DNA of 64,000 bases, taken from assembly GCF_013449725.1 (NCBI RefSeq), contig NZ_JACCFF010000004.1, forward strand, positions 124,001 to 188,000, given 5' to 3'. The translations under genes and the position numbers were made by a program. Every line of letters starts with the position of its first letter. Within the stretch, counting starts at the first letter, position 1. Shown one piece after another: positions 8,679-18,058 of this stretch. The DNA comes from Mycobacteroides sp. LB1 (GTDB lineage: Bacteria; Actinomycetota; Actinomycetes; Mycobacteriales; Mycobacteriaceae). The notes under the pieces were generated by a model. It searched no databases, was not told the origin of the DNA, and worked only from the letters and a program-made list of their open reading frames with translations.

Positions 8679-10333
8679 GTGAGAAAGAAGTGTTGGCTGC
8701 GCTGTCGTTCCGATCGCTGTCGGTGACGTTCAGCACCGATAGCGGGCCCGTGGCTGCGGTCGAAGATGTGTCGTTCGACGTGAAACCCGGGGAGGTCCTG
8801 GCCGTCGTCGGGGAGTCGGGTTCGGGCAAGTCGGTGTCCTCTCGCACCGCGATCCAGCTGCTACCAGAGACCGCGCGCATCACCGGTTCGGTTCTGCTCG
8901 ACGGCCGCGATATCACCACACTGTCGGGCCGTGAGCTGACGGCCATGCGCGGCAAGGATATTGCGATGGTGTTTCAGGAGCCCGGGGCAGCACTGGATCC
9001 GCTGTTCACCATCGGATACCAAGTAGGTGAGGCGGTCCGTGCACACACGGATCTGAACCGTACGCAGACCCGCGCGCGGGTCGTCGAACTGCTCAAGCTT
9101 GTGCAGCTACCCGACCCGGAGCGCCGCTATGACTGCTATCCGCACCAGCTCTCGGGCGGTCAGAAACAACGCGTGGTCATCGCGATGGCCATCGCGTGTG
9201 ACCCGAAGGTCATCATCGCCGACGAGCCGACGACCGCTCTGGACGTGACGGTGCAGGCCGAAATCCTGGAACTCCTCAGGGATCTGCGGGACAGGATCGG
9301 CAGCGCCATCCTGCTCATCACCCACAACATGGGGGTGGTCGCCGATATCGCAGACCGTGTGGTCGTGATGAAGCAGGGCAAGGTCGTCGAAATAGCGCCG
9401 GTGGAACAGCTTTTCGCCGATCCTGCCGAGCCGTACACCCGGGCACTGTTAGCGGCCGTCCCGCACCTGGGGCAGGGAGACCCAGAGCACGCGCCTGATC
9501 CGAGCGGAGAGCCGGCCGAGCCCGTGCTGGAAGTGTCCCATCTCGTGGTGGAATTCCCCGGCCTACTAGGGCGTGCGTCCTTCCGTGCGGTTGATGACGT
9601 GAGCTTCAGCATCTGCCGTGGGAAAACCCTTGGACTGGTGGGAGAATCGGGCTCGGGGAAGTCAACCATTGGCAGATGCGTGGCCGCGCTGCAGCAGCCC
9701 GCCTCCGGGTCGGTGCGGATGCTTGGGCAGGAAATCGTCGGCATGAGCCAGCGCAAGCTGCGCCCACTGCGCGCCAAGTTCGGGTTTGTATTCCAGGACC
9801 CGGCCACCTCCCTGAACCCGAAGATGCGTGTGGGCGACTGCATCGCCGAACCCATGTGGGTGCACCGGTACGGTGATCGGCGCGAGATTTCCGCCCGTGT
9901 CGCCGAGCTCATCGCGGCCGTACAGCTTCCGGATGGCACCGAAAACCGCTATCCCCATGAGCTTTCCGGAGGACAGCGGCAGCGTGCCAATCTCGCCCGA
10001 GCGCTGGCGTTGGGCCCCGACTTGCTGGTCGCCGACGAACCCACCAGCGCGCTCGATGTGTCTGTACAGGCGGCCGTCCTGGACTTGTTCGAGGAGCTAC
10101 AGCAGCAGTGGCAGTTCGCCTGTCTGTTCATCAGTCACGACCTCGCCGTGGTGGACCGACTTGCCGACGAGGTCGCGGTGCTGCGCCACGGGGTTCTCGA
10201 AGAGATGGGGCCGCGAGGCCAAATTCTGCGCAACCCGTCGACCGAATACACCCGCGCGTTGGTCGCGGCCGTACCGGTGCCGGACCCCGTAGAACAACGA
10301 GAGCGGCAACGGAATCGCCGGCACAGCCGTTAG
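8675..10333 (+). CDS. dppD: Peptide ABC transporter, fused double ATP-binding protein
   Basis: 552 residues, GTG start overlapping the permease stop by 4 bases. Two complete nucleotide-binding domains in tandem: first with Walker A GESGSGKS near residue 47, signature LSGGQKQRV, Walker B VIIADEP; second with GESGSGKS near residue 325, LSGGQRQRAN and LLVADEP. This DppD-DppF fusion is characteristic of actinobacterial peptide importers, so no separate second ATPase gene is needed. The oligopeptide-type C-terminal extension (PYTRAL) follows each domain. It converges on the secreted lipase gene with a 4-base overlap of stops. Confidence 0.92.
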   Translation: MSEKEVLAALSFRSLSVTFSTDSGPVAAVEDVSFDVKPGEVLAVVGESGSGKSVSSRTAIQLLPETARITGSVLLDGRDITTLSGRELTAMRGKDIAMVFQEPGAALDPLFTIGYQVGEAVRAHTDLNRTQTRARVVELLKLVQLPDPERRYDCYPHQLSGGQKQRVVIAMAIACDPKVIIADEPTTALDVTVQAEILELLRDLRDRIGSAILLITHNMGVVADIADRVVVMKQGKVVEIAPVEQLFADPAEPYTRALLAAVPHLGQGDPEHAPDPSGEPAEPVLEVSHLVVEFPGLLGRASFRAVDDVSFSICRGKTLGLVGESGSGKSTIGRCVAALQQPASGSVRMLGQEIVGMSQRKLRPLRAKFGFVFQDPATSLNPKMRVGDCIAEPMWVHRYGDRREISARVAELIAAVQLPDGTENRYPHELSGGQRQRANLARALALGPDLLVADEPTSALDVSVQAAVLDLFEELQQQWQFACLFISHDLAVVDRLADEVAVLRHGVLEEMGPRGQILRNPSTEYTRALVAAVPVPDPVEQRERQRNRRHSR

Positions 10334-12387
10334 GAGTCGCCTGCGGTGTGCTCGTGGGACGGCCCGTCGGCGGACTTCTTGTGGTCACCGGAACCCGAGC
10401 TCGAGCCGGCTTCCGGATGTCCCGGCTTGCTGTCACCTGCTCCGGCCGCTGATCGCGAGCCCGTCGATCCTGAGGTGTCCGTGTTCCTATTCGGCGCGGA
10501 AGACTGTTGTCCACCAAGGCTGCTCGATGATCCAGTGCGTCCAGGGGAACCGTTGGGGGCGTGCGCACCCGGTCCGGGGCCGGTCGACGTCGTGCCGGAG
10601 CCGGGATTGCTTGTCGGGCCGCTGGGCGCCGAGGGTGCGGACTTGTTTCCCAACACCGAGTCGTTAGAGTTGGTTCGGTCGGGTGTCTCTTGTGACCCGC
10701 TGCTGTATTTCGGCTTCAGTCCACTGGCTCTGGGTGTTGTATGAGCCTTGCCGGCCTCGGACTTGCTCGGCGACTCCTTCAGTTTCGTATCGGTCTGTGG
10801 TGACGTAGCGGTTTCGGGACTGTGCTGCGTGCCATTCACGGAGGTACGGGGTTCGGATGTGGGGCTCTTGGCGGTCGTGTCCACAGTGGCCTTCGGTGTC
10901 TCATCCTTCTCTGCCCCGGGAGTCGATGAGCCCGCGGCCTTGGGCTTTTGGCTCTGCTGGGGCGGATCCGAGGCGAACTTCTTCGTCGCGTCGGGGGTCG
11001 GGCTGCTCGCGACGGTCACGCCGTCAGTGTCACTGATAGACACCGCCTGGCCATTGCGGTTCAGGGTGACGTTCTTCCCCGCGATCTCGAGTCTTGCTCC
11101 GTACGGTGTGGTGGCTGTGGATCCGTGTCCGTCGACGATGGTCGTGACGTGTCCACCCTCTGACACCGTCGTGGTGGCACCTTCTCGAGTCAGCGTGGTA
11201 CCGGGATTGGCCTTGATCTGATCGGCGGAGTGCTGAACGGTCTGACTGGATTTCAGATAGTTGGTCACTGCCGAGATGACATCTCCGGTATTCAGGCCAT
11301 GGTCAACCACCTCGTCCCGAGCCACGCCGGGCAGTGAATGTACTTCGATGTTAACTGCGGTGGAACCAGGTGCTGCGGTGATGAATTGAGATCTATATGG
11401 CGTAGCCACTACGTCATCCTTGGTGCTCACCACCAGGTAGTCGACGCCGGGTTTGGTATCGGGCAGCCGGTTGAGGTTGTCGAGAAACTGGCTACCCACG
11501 GTTTGTTGGGACAACGACGGCCACGCCAGGGTGCTGGCGGCCGCATAGATCACGTCCTTGACGGGTTTCCAGCCGTTGATGTCGACCGAGTTACCCACCG
11601 GCCCGACGAAGTTCGCCAGTCCACTGAACGTGGTGCCGTGGCTTGACGGTGCCAGCTGGACCACATTCGCGACGTTGTCGGCCGTGTTCTGCGACAGGAA
11701 GTTCTTGATGAGCAAGCCACCTTGAGAATGGCCGACTAGATCCACCTTTTTGGCACCGGTTCGGTCCAAGACCGTCGCGACTTCATCGGCGAGCTGTTGT
11801 GTGGACACCTCGACATCACCGAAGCCGCGCAGCCCGATCTTCTGTCCGATCGACCCGACGAGGCCCTGAAACCCGGTCTGTCCGTATTCGAAGGTGAATG
11901 CATTCATCCCGGCATCGTGGAGGCTCGTCTTCATCGCATCCCAGTACTTTTGATTCTCGGCCGTCCCGTGTACCAGGACGACCGGGATGCTCCCAGGTGT
12001 GGGTTTGTCGGCTTCGGAAGGGGAAGTAGGGGATTCGGAGTTGATTACCGCGTCGAGACCATGGCCGTTTTCACCCGGGTTCAGCGAGACGGTGGTCCGT
12101 TTGGTGATCGTCAAGGCAGGTGAGGAATCGGCGACGCCATGCTCCGCCCCGATTGGTGTCGAGCTTGAGGTCAGGGAAATGAACCCGGACTCCACCGTCA
12201 ATGTCATCGGGGCGGGCAGGGGATTGTCTGGGATCGTGTGGAGGGCAGCGGGCGCCCCGCCTGTGACAACCAATGCTGTGACTAGGGACGTGGCCAACAG
12301 GACACGGAGTCTGTCTGCACGTGGGTGATGCAGAGGGGGATTCCGAGCGATACCGCTCGCTCGGTGCGATGCCGTCGGCATGAACAA
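10330..12387 (-). CDS. Secreted lipase/esterase with long low-complexity C-terminus
   Basis: 685 residues. N-terminal export signal (RLRVLLATSLVTALVVTGGAPAA, residues about 28-50). The catalytic domain spans residues about 125-370: VVLVHGTAENQKYW oxyanion region and the nucleophile elbow DLVGHSQGGLL, followed by a late Asp and His (VVDHGLNTG region), as in class 2 bacterial lipases (PF01674-like). Residues about 465-685 are Ser/Thr/Pro/Gly-rich and probably disordered: a wall-spanning or surface stalk, unusual beside M. tuberculosis relatives that end soon after the lipase domain. Monocistronic; possibly releases fatty acids at the cell surface. Confidence 0.82.
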   Translation of the reverse strand: MFMPTASHRASGIARNPPLHHPRADRLRVLLATSLVTALVVTGGAPAALHTIPDNPLPAPMTLTVESGFISLTSSSTPIGAEHGVADSSPALTITKRTTVSLNPGENGHGLDAVINSESPTSPSEADKPTPGSIPVVLVHGTAENQKYWDAMKTSLHDAGMNAFTFEYGQTGFQGLVGSIGQKIGLRGFGDVEVSTQQLADEVATVLDRTGAKKVDLVGHSQGGLLIKNFLSQNTADNVANVVQLAPSSHGTTFSGLANFVGPVGNSVDINGWKPVKDVIYAAASTLAWPSLSQQTVGSQFLDNLNRLPDTKPGVDYLVVSTKDDVVATPYRSQFITAAPGSTAVNIEVHSLPGVARDEVVDHGLNTGDVISAVTNYLKSSQTVQHSADQIKANPGTTLTREGATTTVSEGGHVTTIVDGHGSTATTPYGARLEIAGKNVTLNRNGQAVSISDTDGVTVASSPTPDATKKFASDPPQQSQKPKAAGSSTPGAEKDETPKATVDTTAKSPTSEPRTSVNGTQHSPETATSPQTDTKLKESPSKSEAGKAHTTPRASGLKPKYSSGSQETPDRTNSNDSVLGNKSAPSAPSGPTSNPGSGTTSTGPGPGAHAPNGSPGRTGSSSSLGGQQSSAPNRNTDTSGSTGSRSAAGAGDSKPGHPEAGSSSGSGDHKKSADGPSHEHTAGDS

Positions 12388-12498
12388 AACGGTAGATGCT
12401 TAACCGGTAGATCGCATGTCGAGAATCCCAATTCTGTTGCAACACCGATAATTTGTGACTGGCATCACGGTTGCGGGTCGGTGGTGGCGCCGGCGCGA

Positions 12499-13908
12499 CT
12501 AGCCCAGAATCGAGAAGGGCTGCGCCTCCTCGATTTCCAGTGCAAGCTCAAGCAGTGTCCGCTCACTGCCGCGGCGACCGCTGAACATCACTCCGATGGG
12601 TAGTCCGTCGGGATCCTGCCCGAGTGGAAGCGATATCGCCGGTGCGCCGGAGGCGTTGTGTACCGGTGTGAATCCCACATATGAGCTGAGTTTGTGCAGT
12701 AGCTCTTCGGGGTCCTGGTCGGGGGTCAGATATCCGATCCGTGGCGTGGTGTGGGTGAGCACGGGGGTAAGCACCGCGTCGATACCGGTGTTGAACCCGC
12801 GCTCGTACACCCGGGCGGATGCGGCCAGTCTGGCCAGGAACAGCGGTGTGCGGTACGCCCGCCTGGCAAATCTGCGGCTGAGACCGAGCGTCAACGGATC
12901 CAGCCGGGAGGCGTCGAATCCGTCGAACAATCTGGATCCACCCTTGGCGACCGCGAAGGCCAGAAAGGACCAGTAGTCCTCGAAGTCGGTTTTGAACGAG
13001 GGCAGCACCGCGGGCGTGTACGGCTCGATGCTGTGACCAAGGGATTCAACCACTTTCGCGGCAGAGTCCACCGCCTGCCGAGTGGCGGGGTCCGTTGCCG
13101 GAGTGAACGGGGAATCCATGCATAGACCGATCCGCAGCCGACGTTGGCCGGGGCGATCTACGCGGCCTATCGGCGTTAGCTTCGGGTTGCGATAGTTCAG
13201 CTCGGCGGCCTCGAAGAAGCGTGCACAGTCACGGACGCTGCGCACAAGAACCCCGTCGGCGACGATCTTCACCGGCGCGGAACTGCTCGAAGGGTCACCC
13301 AAAAGCCTTCCGCGACTGGCTTTGAGGCCCACGAGACCACATACCGCCGCCGGGATTCGGATGGATCCGCCGCCGTCGTTACCGTGTGCGATGGGCACTA
13401 CCCCGGCAGCCACCAGCGCCGCCGAGCCACCAGATGACCCGCCCGCGGAGAAGTCCGTGTGCCACGGATTGCGGGTGACCGACCCGCCCGAACGTTCCGT
13501 GCTGGCCGACCAGCCGTATTCGGGCATGGTGGTCGACGCGATGGGAATGACTCCGGTGCTGAGGAACTGTTGGGTGAACGGTCCATCGACGGTCTGCAGC
13601 GTCGGCGGGATGGCCGCGGAGCCTTCCGTAAGCGGCATTCCAGCCACATGGATGTTGCTTTTCGTTGCCGTGGGTACGCCTCCAAAAGCGCCGAAGGCCT
13701 CACCTTCCGCCTCGTGTGCACGCTCGCGTGCCCGCGGAAAGTCCTTGAACTCCACTGCATTGAGCGCGGGATTGACCCGTTCGAGACGGACGATGGCGGC
13801 CTCGACGCATTCGGCGGCGGTGACCTCGCCGGAGGCGATCCGCTCGGCGACTCCGGTGGCATCCAGGTCGCCGAGGGCATCCTCGGTGAATGCATGAACG
13901 CGGGTCAT
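12499..13908 (-). CDS. Amidase signature family hydrolase
   Basis: 469 residues starting MTRVHAFTEDALGDLD at 13908 with an excellent AGGAGG site 6 bases upstream; a longer open frame back to 14400 runs through the TetR gene and is rejected. Amidase signature domain: catalytic Lys in TATKSNIHVAG, the cis-Ser in SAGGSSGGSAALVAAG and the nucleophile Ser in NDGGGSIRIPAAVCGLVGLK. Hydrolyses an unknown amide. Its start overlaps the stop of the upstream TetR gene by 4 bases, so both are one operon, divergent from the Rieske oxygenase genes. Confidence 0.9.
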   Translation of the reverse strand: MTRVHAFTEDALGDLDATGVAERIASGEVTAAECVEAAIVRLERVNPALNAVEFKDFPRARERAHEAEGEAFGAFGGVPTATKSNIHVAGMPLTEGSAAIPPTLQTVDGPFTQQFLSTGVIPIASTTMPEYGWSASTERSGGSVTRNPWHTDFSAGGSSGGSAALVAAGVVPIAHGNDGGGSIRIPAAVCGLVGLKASRGRLLGDPSSSSAPVKIVADGVLVRSVRDCARFFEAAELNYRNPKLTPIGRVDRPGQRRLRIGLCMDSPFTPATDPATRQAVDSAAKVVESLGHSIEPYTPAVLPSFKTDFEDYWSFLAFAVAKGGSRLFDGFDASRLDPLTLGLSRRFARRAYRTPLFLARLAASARVYERGFNTGIDAVLTPVLTHTTPRIGYLTPDQDPEELLHKLSSYVGFTPVHNASGAPAISLPLGQDPDGLPIGVMFSGRRGSERTLLELALEIEEAQPFSILG

Positions 13909-14537
13909 GCGTGACCTCCTAAGTAGGCGACGATCGCGTTGGTCAGCCCTCGACGGGCTTCCTCGAGATCCGAATAGGTTCCCAGCTGTTTCTCCGAGAC
14001 GAGCCCCCGCATGGCGCCAGGGATGAAGGCCGCCACCTCGTGCACCCGGACGGGATCTACGTCCAAGCCATCGAACGCCTGCTGGCATGCTCGCGCCCAA
14101 CGATGCTTCCATGAGGCCAGCTCGGCGGCTGTCTGGGGGTACAGCTGCTCCAGCTCCTTCGGTTGGTGTGGCAGCGATCGACGCAGGTTCTCGATGGCCC
14201 GCGAGTCCGGTGAGGTCAAACCCCGATAGAGGGTCTCGACGATCGCGCTGACCCGCGATTGCAGGGAAGCCTCCGGATCCGTCAACCCCTTCTTCCATGG
14301 CTGGTCGCCGCGACGTTCGGCGGTGCATTGCAACACCGCGGCCCACAGACCGTCGATATCGCCGAACTGATACTTCACGGCGCCCCAGGTGGCGCCGCAT
14401 TCCTTGGCGATTCTGTTCGCCGACACCGCCGCCGGATCGCCCGAGGCAAGTACGCGCAATGCGGCGTCGAGCATGGTCTCACGGGTAGCCAGGCCACGGC
14501 GATTCGCCCGCCGCCCGGTGATCGCCGCTTCGCTCAT
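13905..14537 (-). CDS. TetR-family transcriptional regulator
   Basis: 210 residues. N-terminal helix-turn-helix (TRETMLDAALRVLASGDPA, VSANRIAKECGATWGAVKYQF) and an all-helical ligand domain. First gene of an operon with the amidase and divergent from the Rieske oxygenase/DapB-like pair; an inverted repeat at 14561-14589 lies between the start codons. Probably represses both directions until a ring or amide substrate is present; the ligand is unknown. Confidence 0.88.
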   Translation of the reverse strand: MSEAAITGRRANRRGLATRETMLDAALRVLASGDPAAVSANRIAKECGATWGAVKYQFGDIDGLWAAVLQCTAERRGDQPWKKGLTDPEASLQSRVSAIVETLYRGLTSPDSRAIENLRRSLPHQPKELEQLYPQTAAELASWKHRWARACQQAFDGLDVDPVRVHEVAAFIPGAMRGLVSEKQLGTYSDLEEARRGLTNAIVAYLGGHA

Positions 14538-14560
14538 CTCAACGATGCTAGTGGGCCGCC

Positions 14561-14589
14561 CATTTTCATAGAACTATCTGTGAAAAGTG
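14561..14589. promoter_or_regulatory. Probable TetR operator between divergent operons
   Basis: Imperfect inverted repeat: ATTTTCATAGA and TCTGTGAAAAGT separated by ACTA, in the 90-base region between the TetR start and the Rieske oxygenase start. It sits where it could block both promoters. Confidence 0.6.
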
Positions 14590-14627
14590 GCCGGATTCGA
14601 TTACTGTCACCGCGTAAGGAGGTTCCG

Positions 14628-15644
14628 ATGCCGAAGCCGCCGTTGTCGATGAAGCCCACGGGATGGTTCCAGGTCGCCTGGTCCGCGGAGATCGCCGTCG
14701 GCGATGTGCACCGGATGACCTACTTCGGGCGCGAGATGGTGGCCTGGCGCGCGCAGTCGGGGGAACTTGCGGTGATGGATGCGTACTGCGAGCACCTCGG
14801 CGCGCATCTGGGCCACGGCGGACATGTTGAGGGTGACCGGATCGTCTGCCCGTTCCACGGCTGGGAATGGAACCGCGACGGCAAGAACGTGTGCATTCCC
14901 TACGAAAAGCGGCCAAACCCGTTGCGGCGCATCCAAAGCTATCCCGTTGTGGAATGCAATGAGGCGGTCTACATCTGGCACGACGTGCACGGCAGGGCAC
15001 CCTACTTCGACGTCCCCGATGTCTTCACCGGATTCGAAGACGGCAGCAGCGCCACGGACTACTACCCCGGATATCCGCACAGCACCCTGTATTGCGAACG
15101 GCTACAGCTGCATCCGCAATATGTTCTCGAAAACGGAGTGGACTTCGCACACTTCAAGTACGTGCATAAGACGCCGTTCATCCCGAAGTTCACCCGACAA
15201 GAGTTCGCGAAACCCATCTCCTACGTCGACTTCACCATCGCCTTCGACGAGATACCGGGCATGTCCGCCGAGGATATGAAAAGCGGGGTGCAGGCCATCA
15301 ACGGCGGATTGGGTGTCGCCGTCACCAAGAGCTGGGGGATGATCGACAATCGCACCGTCTCCGCGGTGACCCCGGTTGACGACGAGACCTGCGATGTCAG
15401 ATTCACCGTCTTCATCGGACGGCCGCCCGGGGCTGATCCCAATGATTCCAGCGAACCGCCGCAAACCGCAAAGACGTTCTCGCAGGCCATTATCGATCAA
15501 TTCCTCGCCGATATCCACATTTGGTCGCATCAGCGGTACTCGGATCCGCCCGCGCTGGTACGTGCCGAATACGAAGGCTTCATCGCCCTACGGAAATGGG
15601 CGACCCAGTTCTATCCCGAGCTCGCCGAGGAGATCAGAGCATGA
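14628..15644 (+). CDS. Rieske 2Fe-2S ring-hydroxylating oxygenase subunit
   Basis: 338 residues from ATG 14628, preceded by AAGGAGG at ideal spacing; the open frame upstream to 14259 is antisense to TetR. Rieske cluster ligands are visible: CEHLGAHLGHGG (C-x-H) and CPFHGWEWNRDG (C-x-x-H), residues about 49-75. A C-terminal catalytic domain carries the mononuclear iron ligands, probably NGVDFAHFKYVH. Size and motifs resemble KshA-like single-component oxygenases of mycobacterial steroid and ring degradation, but there is no reductase gene nearby. Its stop overlaps the next start (ATGA), so both proteins are probably made together. Confidence 0.88.
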   Translation: MPKPPLSMKPTGWFQVAWSAEIAVGDVHRMTYFGREMVAWRAQSGELAVMDAYCEHLGAHLGHGGHVEGDRIVCPFHGWEWNRDGKNVCIPYEKRPNPLRRIQSYPVVECNEAVYIWHDVHGRAPYFDVPDVFTGFEDGSSATDYYPGYPHSTLYCERLQLHPQYVLENGVDFAHFKYVHKTPFIPKFTRQEFAKPISYVDFTIAFDEIPGMSAEDMKSGVQAINGGLGVAVTKSWGMIDNRTVSAVTPVDDETCDVRFTVFIGRPPGADPNDSSEPPQTAKTFSQAIIDQFLADIHIWSHQRYSDPPALVRAEYEGFIALRKWATQFYPELAEEIRA

Positions 15645-16714
15645 GCGCTATCAGGGTGTTTCAGGTCGCCACCGGAAATGTCGGCACCGAGATGATCAAG
15701 CGCCTCGCCCAGCATCCCGATCTGGAGCTGGTCGGATTGCATTGCTACTCAAGGGAAAAGATCGGTCGAGACGCCGGTGAGCTCGTGGGTCTGGAATCCA
15801 ACGGTGTCATCGCCACTGGCACCGTCGAGGAGATCATCACCGCCAAACCCGACGTACTGACCTTCCACGGTGTGTTCCCCGACGAGGACCTGTACGTCAA
15901 AGTGCTCGAGGCGGGTATCGACATCGTCACCACCGCAGACTGGATCACCGGGCACCACCGCAACCAGAACCACCCGCACCCATCGGGCCGTCCCACCACC
16001 GAGGTGTTGCAGGAGGCATGCGAACGCGGCGGATCAACCTTCTACGGCACCGGCATGAATCCAGGGCTGACGCAGATTCTGGGCGTGATCCACTCTTGCG
16101 ATGTCGCCGAGATCGAGAACGTCACGGTCATCGAATCGGTAGATGTGTCCTGCCACCACTCTGTGGACTCCTGGGAGATGGTCGGGTACGGACGCCCAGT
16201 AGCGGACCCAGAGATCCCGGCGCTCTTGGAGAAGGGCACCCGCGTCTTCGCCGACGGGGTGTATCTGATGGCCGACTGCTTCGGCCTTGAACTCGACGAC
16301 GTCACCTTCTCCTACGAGCTGGGCGCCTGCACCGAGGACGTCGACCTCGGTTGGTACCGGCTGCCGAAGGGCTCGCTGGGGGCCAATTACCTGAAGTACC
16401 AGGGGATTGTCGACGGGGTGCCGAAGGTCGAGGTGCACGTCGAGTGGCAGATGACCCCGAAGACGCAGCCGCACTGGAACGTCAAGGGCTGCTACATCAC
16501 CAAGATCCAGGGCGATCCGTGCGTTTATAGCAAGCACATGGTCATCCCCAAACCCGGAACCGACTTCTCCAACCCCGCTGCTTTCGCATCCGTCGGGATG
16601 ACCGTCACAGGCCTGCCCGCACTCAACGCCATCCGGAGCGTCATCGACGCGCCGCCGGGGATTCTCACCTCGGCCGACCTGCCGTTGCGCGGATTCGCGG
16701 GGCGCTTCAAGTAA
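15641..16714 (+). CDS. DapB-like NAD(P)-dependent dehydrogenase
   Basis: 357 residues starting MSAIRVFQVATGNVGTEM at 15641, overlapping the oxygenase stop by 4 bases. N-terminal Rossmann fold of the dihydrodipicolinate-reductase-like type: FQVATGNVG loop, then ITTADW and GTGMNPGL motifs seen in 2,4-diaminopentanoate-dehydrogenase-like proteins. It is much longer than true DapB and is not in a lysine operon. Paired with the Rieske oxygenase, it probably performs a redox step in the same catabolic route; substrate unknown. Mycobacteria have many paralogues of this family. Confidence 0.82.
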   Translation: MSAIRVFQVATGNVGTEMIKRLAQHPDLELVGLHCYSREKIGRDAGELVGLESNGVIATGTVEEIITAKPDVLTFHGVFPDEDLYVKVLEAGIDIVTTADWITGHHRNQNHPHPSGRPTTEVLQEACERGGSTFYGTGMNPGLTQILGVIHSCDVAEIENVTVIESVDVSCHHSVDSWEMVGYGRPVADPEIPALLEKGTRVFADGVYLMADCFGLELDDVTFSYELGACTEDVDLGWYRLPKGSLGANYLKYQGIVDGVPKVEVHVEWQMTPKTQPHWNVKGCYITKIQGDPCVYSKHMVIPKPGTDFSNPAAFASVGMTVTGLPALNAIRSVIDAPPGILTSADLPLRGFAGRFK

Positions 16715-16774
16715 CGCTCTCAAGGGGCTGTGGCGGCACCGATCCCAGCCGGGACGGGTACCGTAAGGCCCGAT

Positions 16775-17854
16775 ATGAGCGAGCGAGCCGACAAACCCAG
16801 TAATTCGTACGCCGCGGCCGGGGTGGATATCGAAGCCGGTGACCGGGCGGTCGAGCTATTCAAAAAATCAGTCGCCAAGACCCACCGCCCCGAGGTGTTG
16901 GGTGGACTCGGCGGCTTTGCCGGGCTGTTCGCCCTCAAAGGCGGGTATCGCGAGCCGGTGCTGGCAGCCTCCACCGATGGCGTCGGCACCAAGATCGCGG
17001 TCGCGCAGGCCATGGACAAACGCGACACCGTCGGCCTCGACCTAGTGGCCATGGTGGTCGACGACCTCGTCGTCTGCGGGGCCGAACCGCTATTTCTGCA
17101 GGACTACATCGCCGTCGGCAAGGTAGTCCCCGAGCGCGTCAGTGAACTGGTCGCCGGCATTGCCGAGGGATGCGCCATCGCCGGCTGCGCCCTGCTGGGC
17201 GGGGAGACCGCCGAACATCCGGGTCTTATGGCACCCGATGACTTTGACCTCTCGGCCACCGGCGTCGGCATCGTGGAGGCAGACCGCGTGCTGGGACCGG
17301 ACCGGGTGCGTCCTGGCGACGTCGTGATCGCCATGCGATCCTCGGGACTGCATTCCAACGGGTACTCGCTGGCCCGGCACGTGCTGCTGGATATCGACAG
17401 GATGGACCTGTTCGGACAGGTCGAGGAGTTCGGCCGCACGCTTGGCGAGGAGCTGCTCGAGCCCACCCGCATCTACGCCAAGGATTGCCTGGCACTGGCC
17501 GCCGAGACCGAGGTGCGCACCTTCTGCCACGTCACCGGCGGCGGGCTCGCAGGCAACCTGGCCCGCGTCATACCCGACGGATTGGTCGCCGAGCTCGAAC
17601 GCAGCAGCTGGACCCCCGGCCCCATCTTCGCGATGATCGCCCAGCGCGGCCGCATTGAGCGCGCAGAGATGGAGAAGACCTTCAACATGGGCGTCGGCAT
17701 GGTCGCGGTCGTCGCACCCGAGGACGTCGACAGGGCTCTGGCGGTCCTGACCGCACGGCACATCGACTGCTGGACCCTGGGCGCCATCAAGAAGTCAGGC
17801 AAGGAATCAGGCAGCGAGAATGCGGTGCTGGTGGGCCAGCACCCGAGGTTCTAG
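16775..17854 (+). CDS. purM: Phosphoribosylformylglycinamidine cyclo-ligase (AIR synthetase)
   Basis: Fifth step of purine synthesis: ATP-dependent closure of FGAM to aminoimidazole ribotide. About 359 residues from ATG 16775 (MSERADKPSN); an in-frame GTG at 16730 would add 15 residues, but the M. tuberculosis protein begins near the ATG. Clear PurM features: YAAAGVDIEAG, DGVGTK, the VAMVVDDLVVCGAEPLFLQD block, GGETAEHPG, SSGLHSNGYSL and HVTGGGLAGN. Located next to the DUF3073 gene as in other mycobacteria, but separated from purF by an accessory block. Confidence 0.97.
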   Translation: MSERADKPSNSYAAAGVDIEAGDRAVELFKKSVAKTHRPEVLGGLGGFAGLFALKGGYREPVLAASTDGVGTKIAVAQAMDKRDTVGLDLVAMVVDDLVVCGAEPLFLQDYIAVGKVVPERVSELVAGIAEGCAIAGCALLGGETAEHPGLMAPDDFDLSATGVGIVEADRVLGPDRVRPGDVVIAMRSSGLHSNGYSLARHVLLDIDRMDLFGQVEEFGRTLGEELLEPTRIYAKDCLALAAETEVRTFCHVTGGGLAGNLARVIPDGLVAELERSSWTPGPIFAMIAQRGRIERAEMEKTFNMGVGMVAVVAPEDVDRALAVLTARHIDCWTLGAIKKSGKESGSENAVLVGQHPRF

Positions 17855-17875
17855 GGAGAAGCGATACCTGGAGCC

Positions 17876-18058
17876 TTAGCGGCGCCAGGCCTCCTCGTCC
17901 TCAGTCCAGCGATCGCTGGTGCGGTCATCATCCGGTTGGGGTGATGACGGAGCGCCGGAGAGTTCACGGCGGAGCTCCTCGAGATTCGTGTTAGGAGAGC
18001 TGTATTTCAGCTCGCGAGCAACCTTGGTCTGCTTTGCCTTTGCCCGGCCGCGGCCCAT
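17876..18058 (-). CDS. DUF3073 family small protein
   Basis: 60 residues beginning MGRGRAKAKQTKVARELKYS, the invariant opening of the actinobacterial DUF3073 family (Rv0810c in M. tuberculosis, same length and same place beside purM). Very basic N-terminus and acidic C-terminus rich in Asp, Glu and Trp (TSDRWTEDEEAW). Function unknown. The frame extends 12 codons upstream but the conserved start and a GAGGGGG site favour 18058. Convergent with purM. Confidence 0.9.
   Translation of the reverse strand: MGRGRAKAKQTKVARELKYSSPNTNLEELRRELSGAPSSPQPDDDRTSDRWTEDEEAWRR

Noticed and set aside
10346..11221. Plus-strand frames antisense to the lipase tail
   Set aside because: Mirror of the low-complexity Ser/Thr/Pro region; no start signal and no family.
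13909..14400. N-terminal extension of the amidase
   Set aside because: Lies inside the TetR gene in another frame; a strong ribosome site precedes the ATG at 13908.
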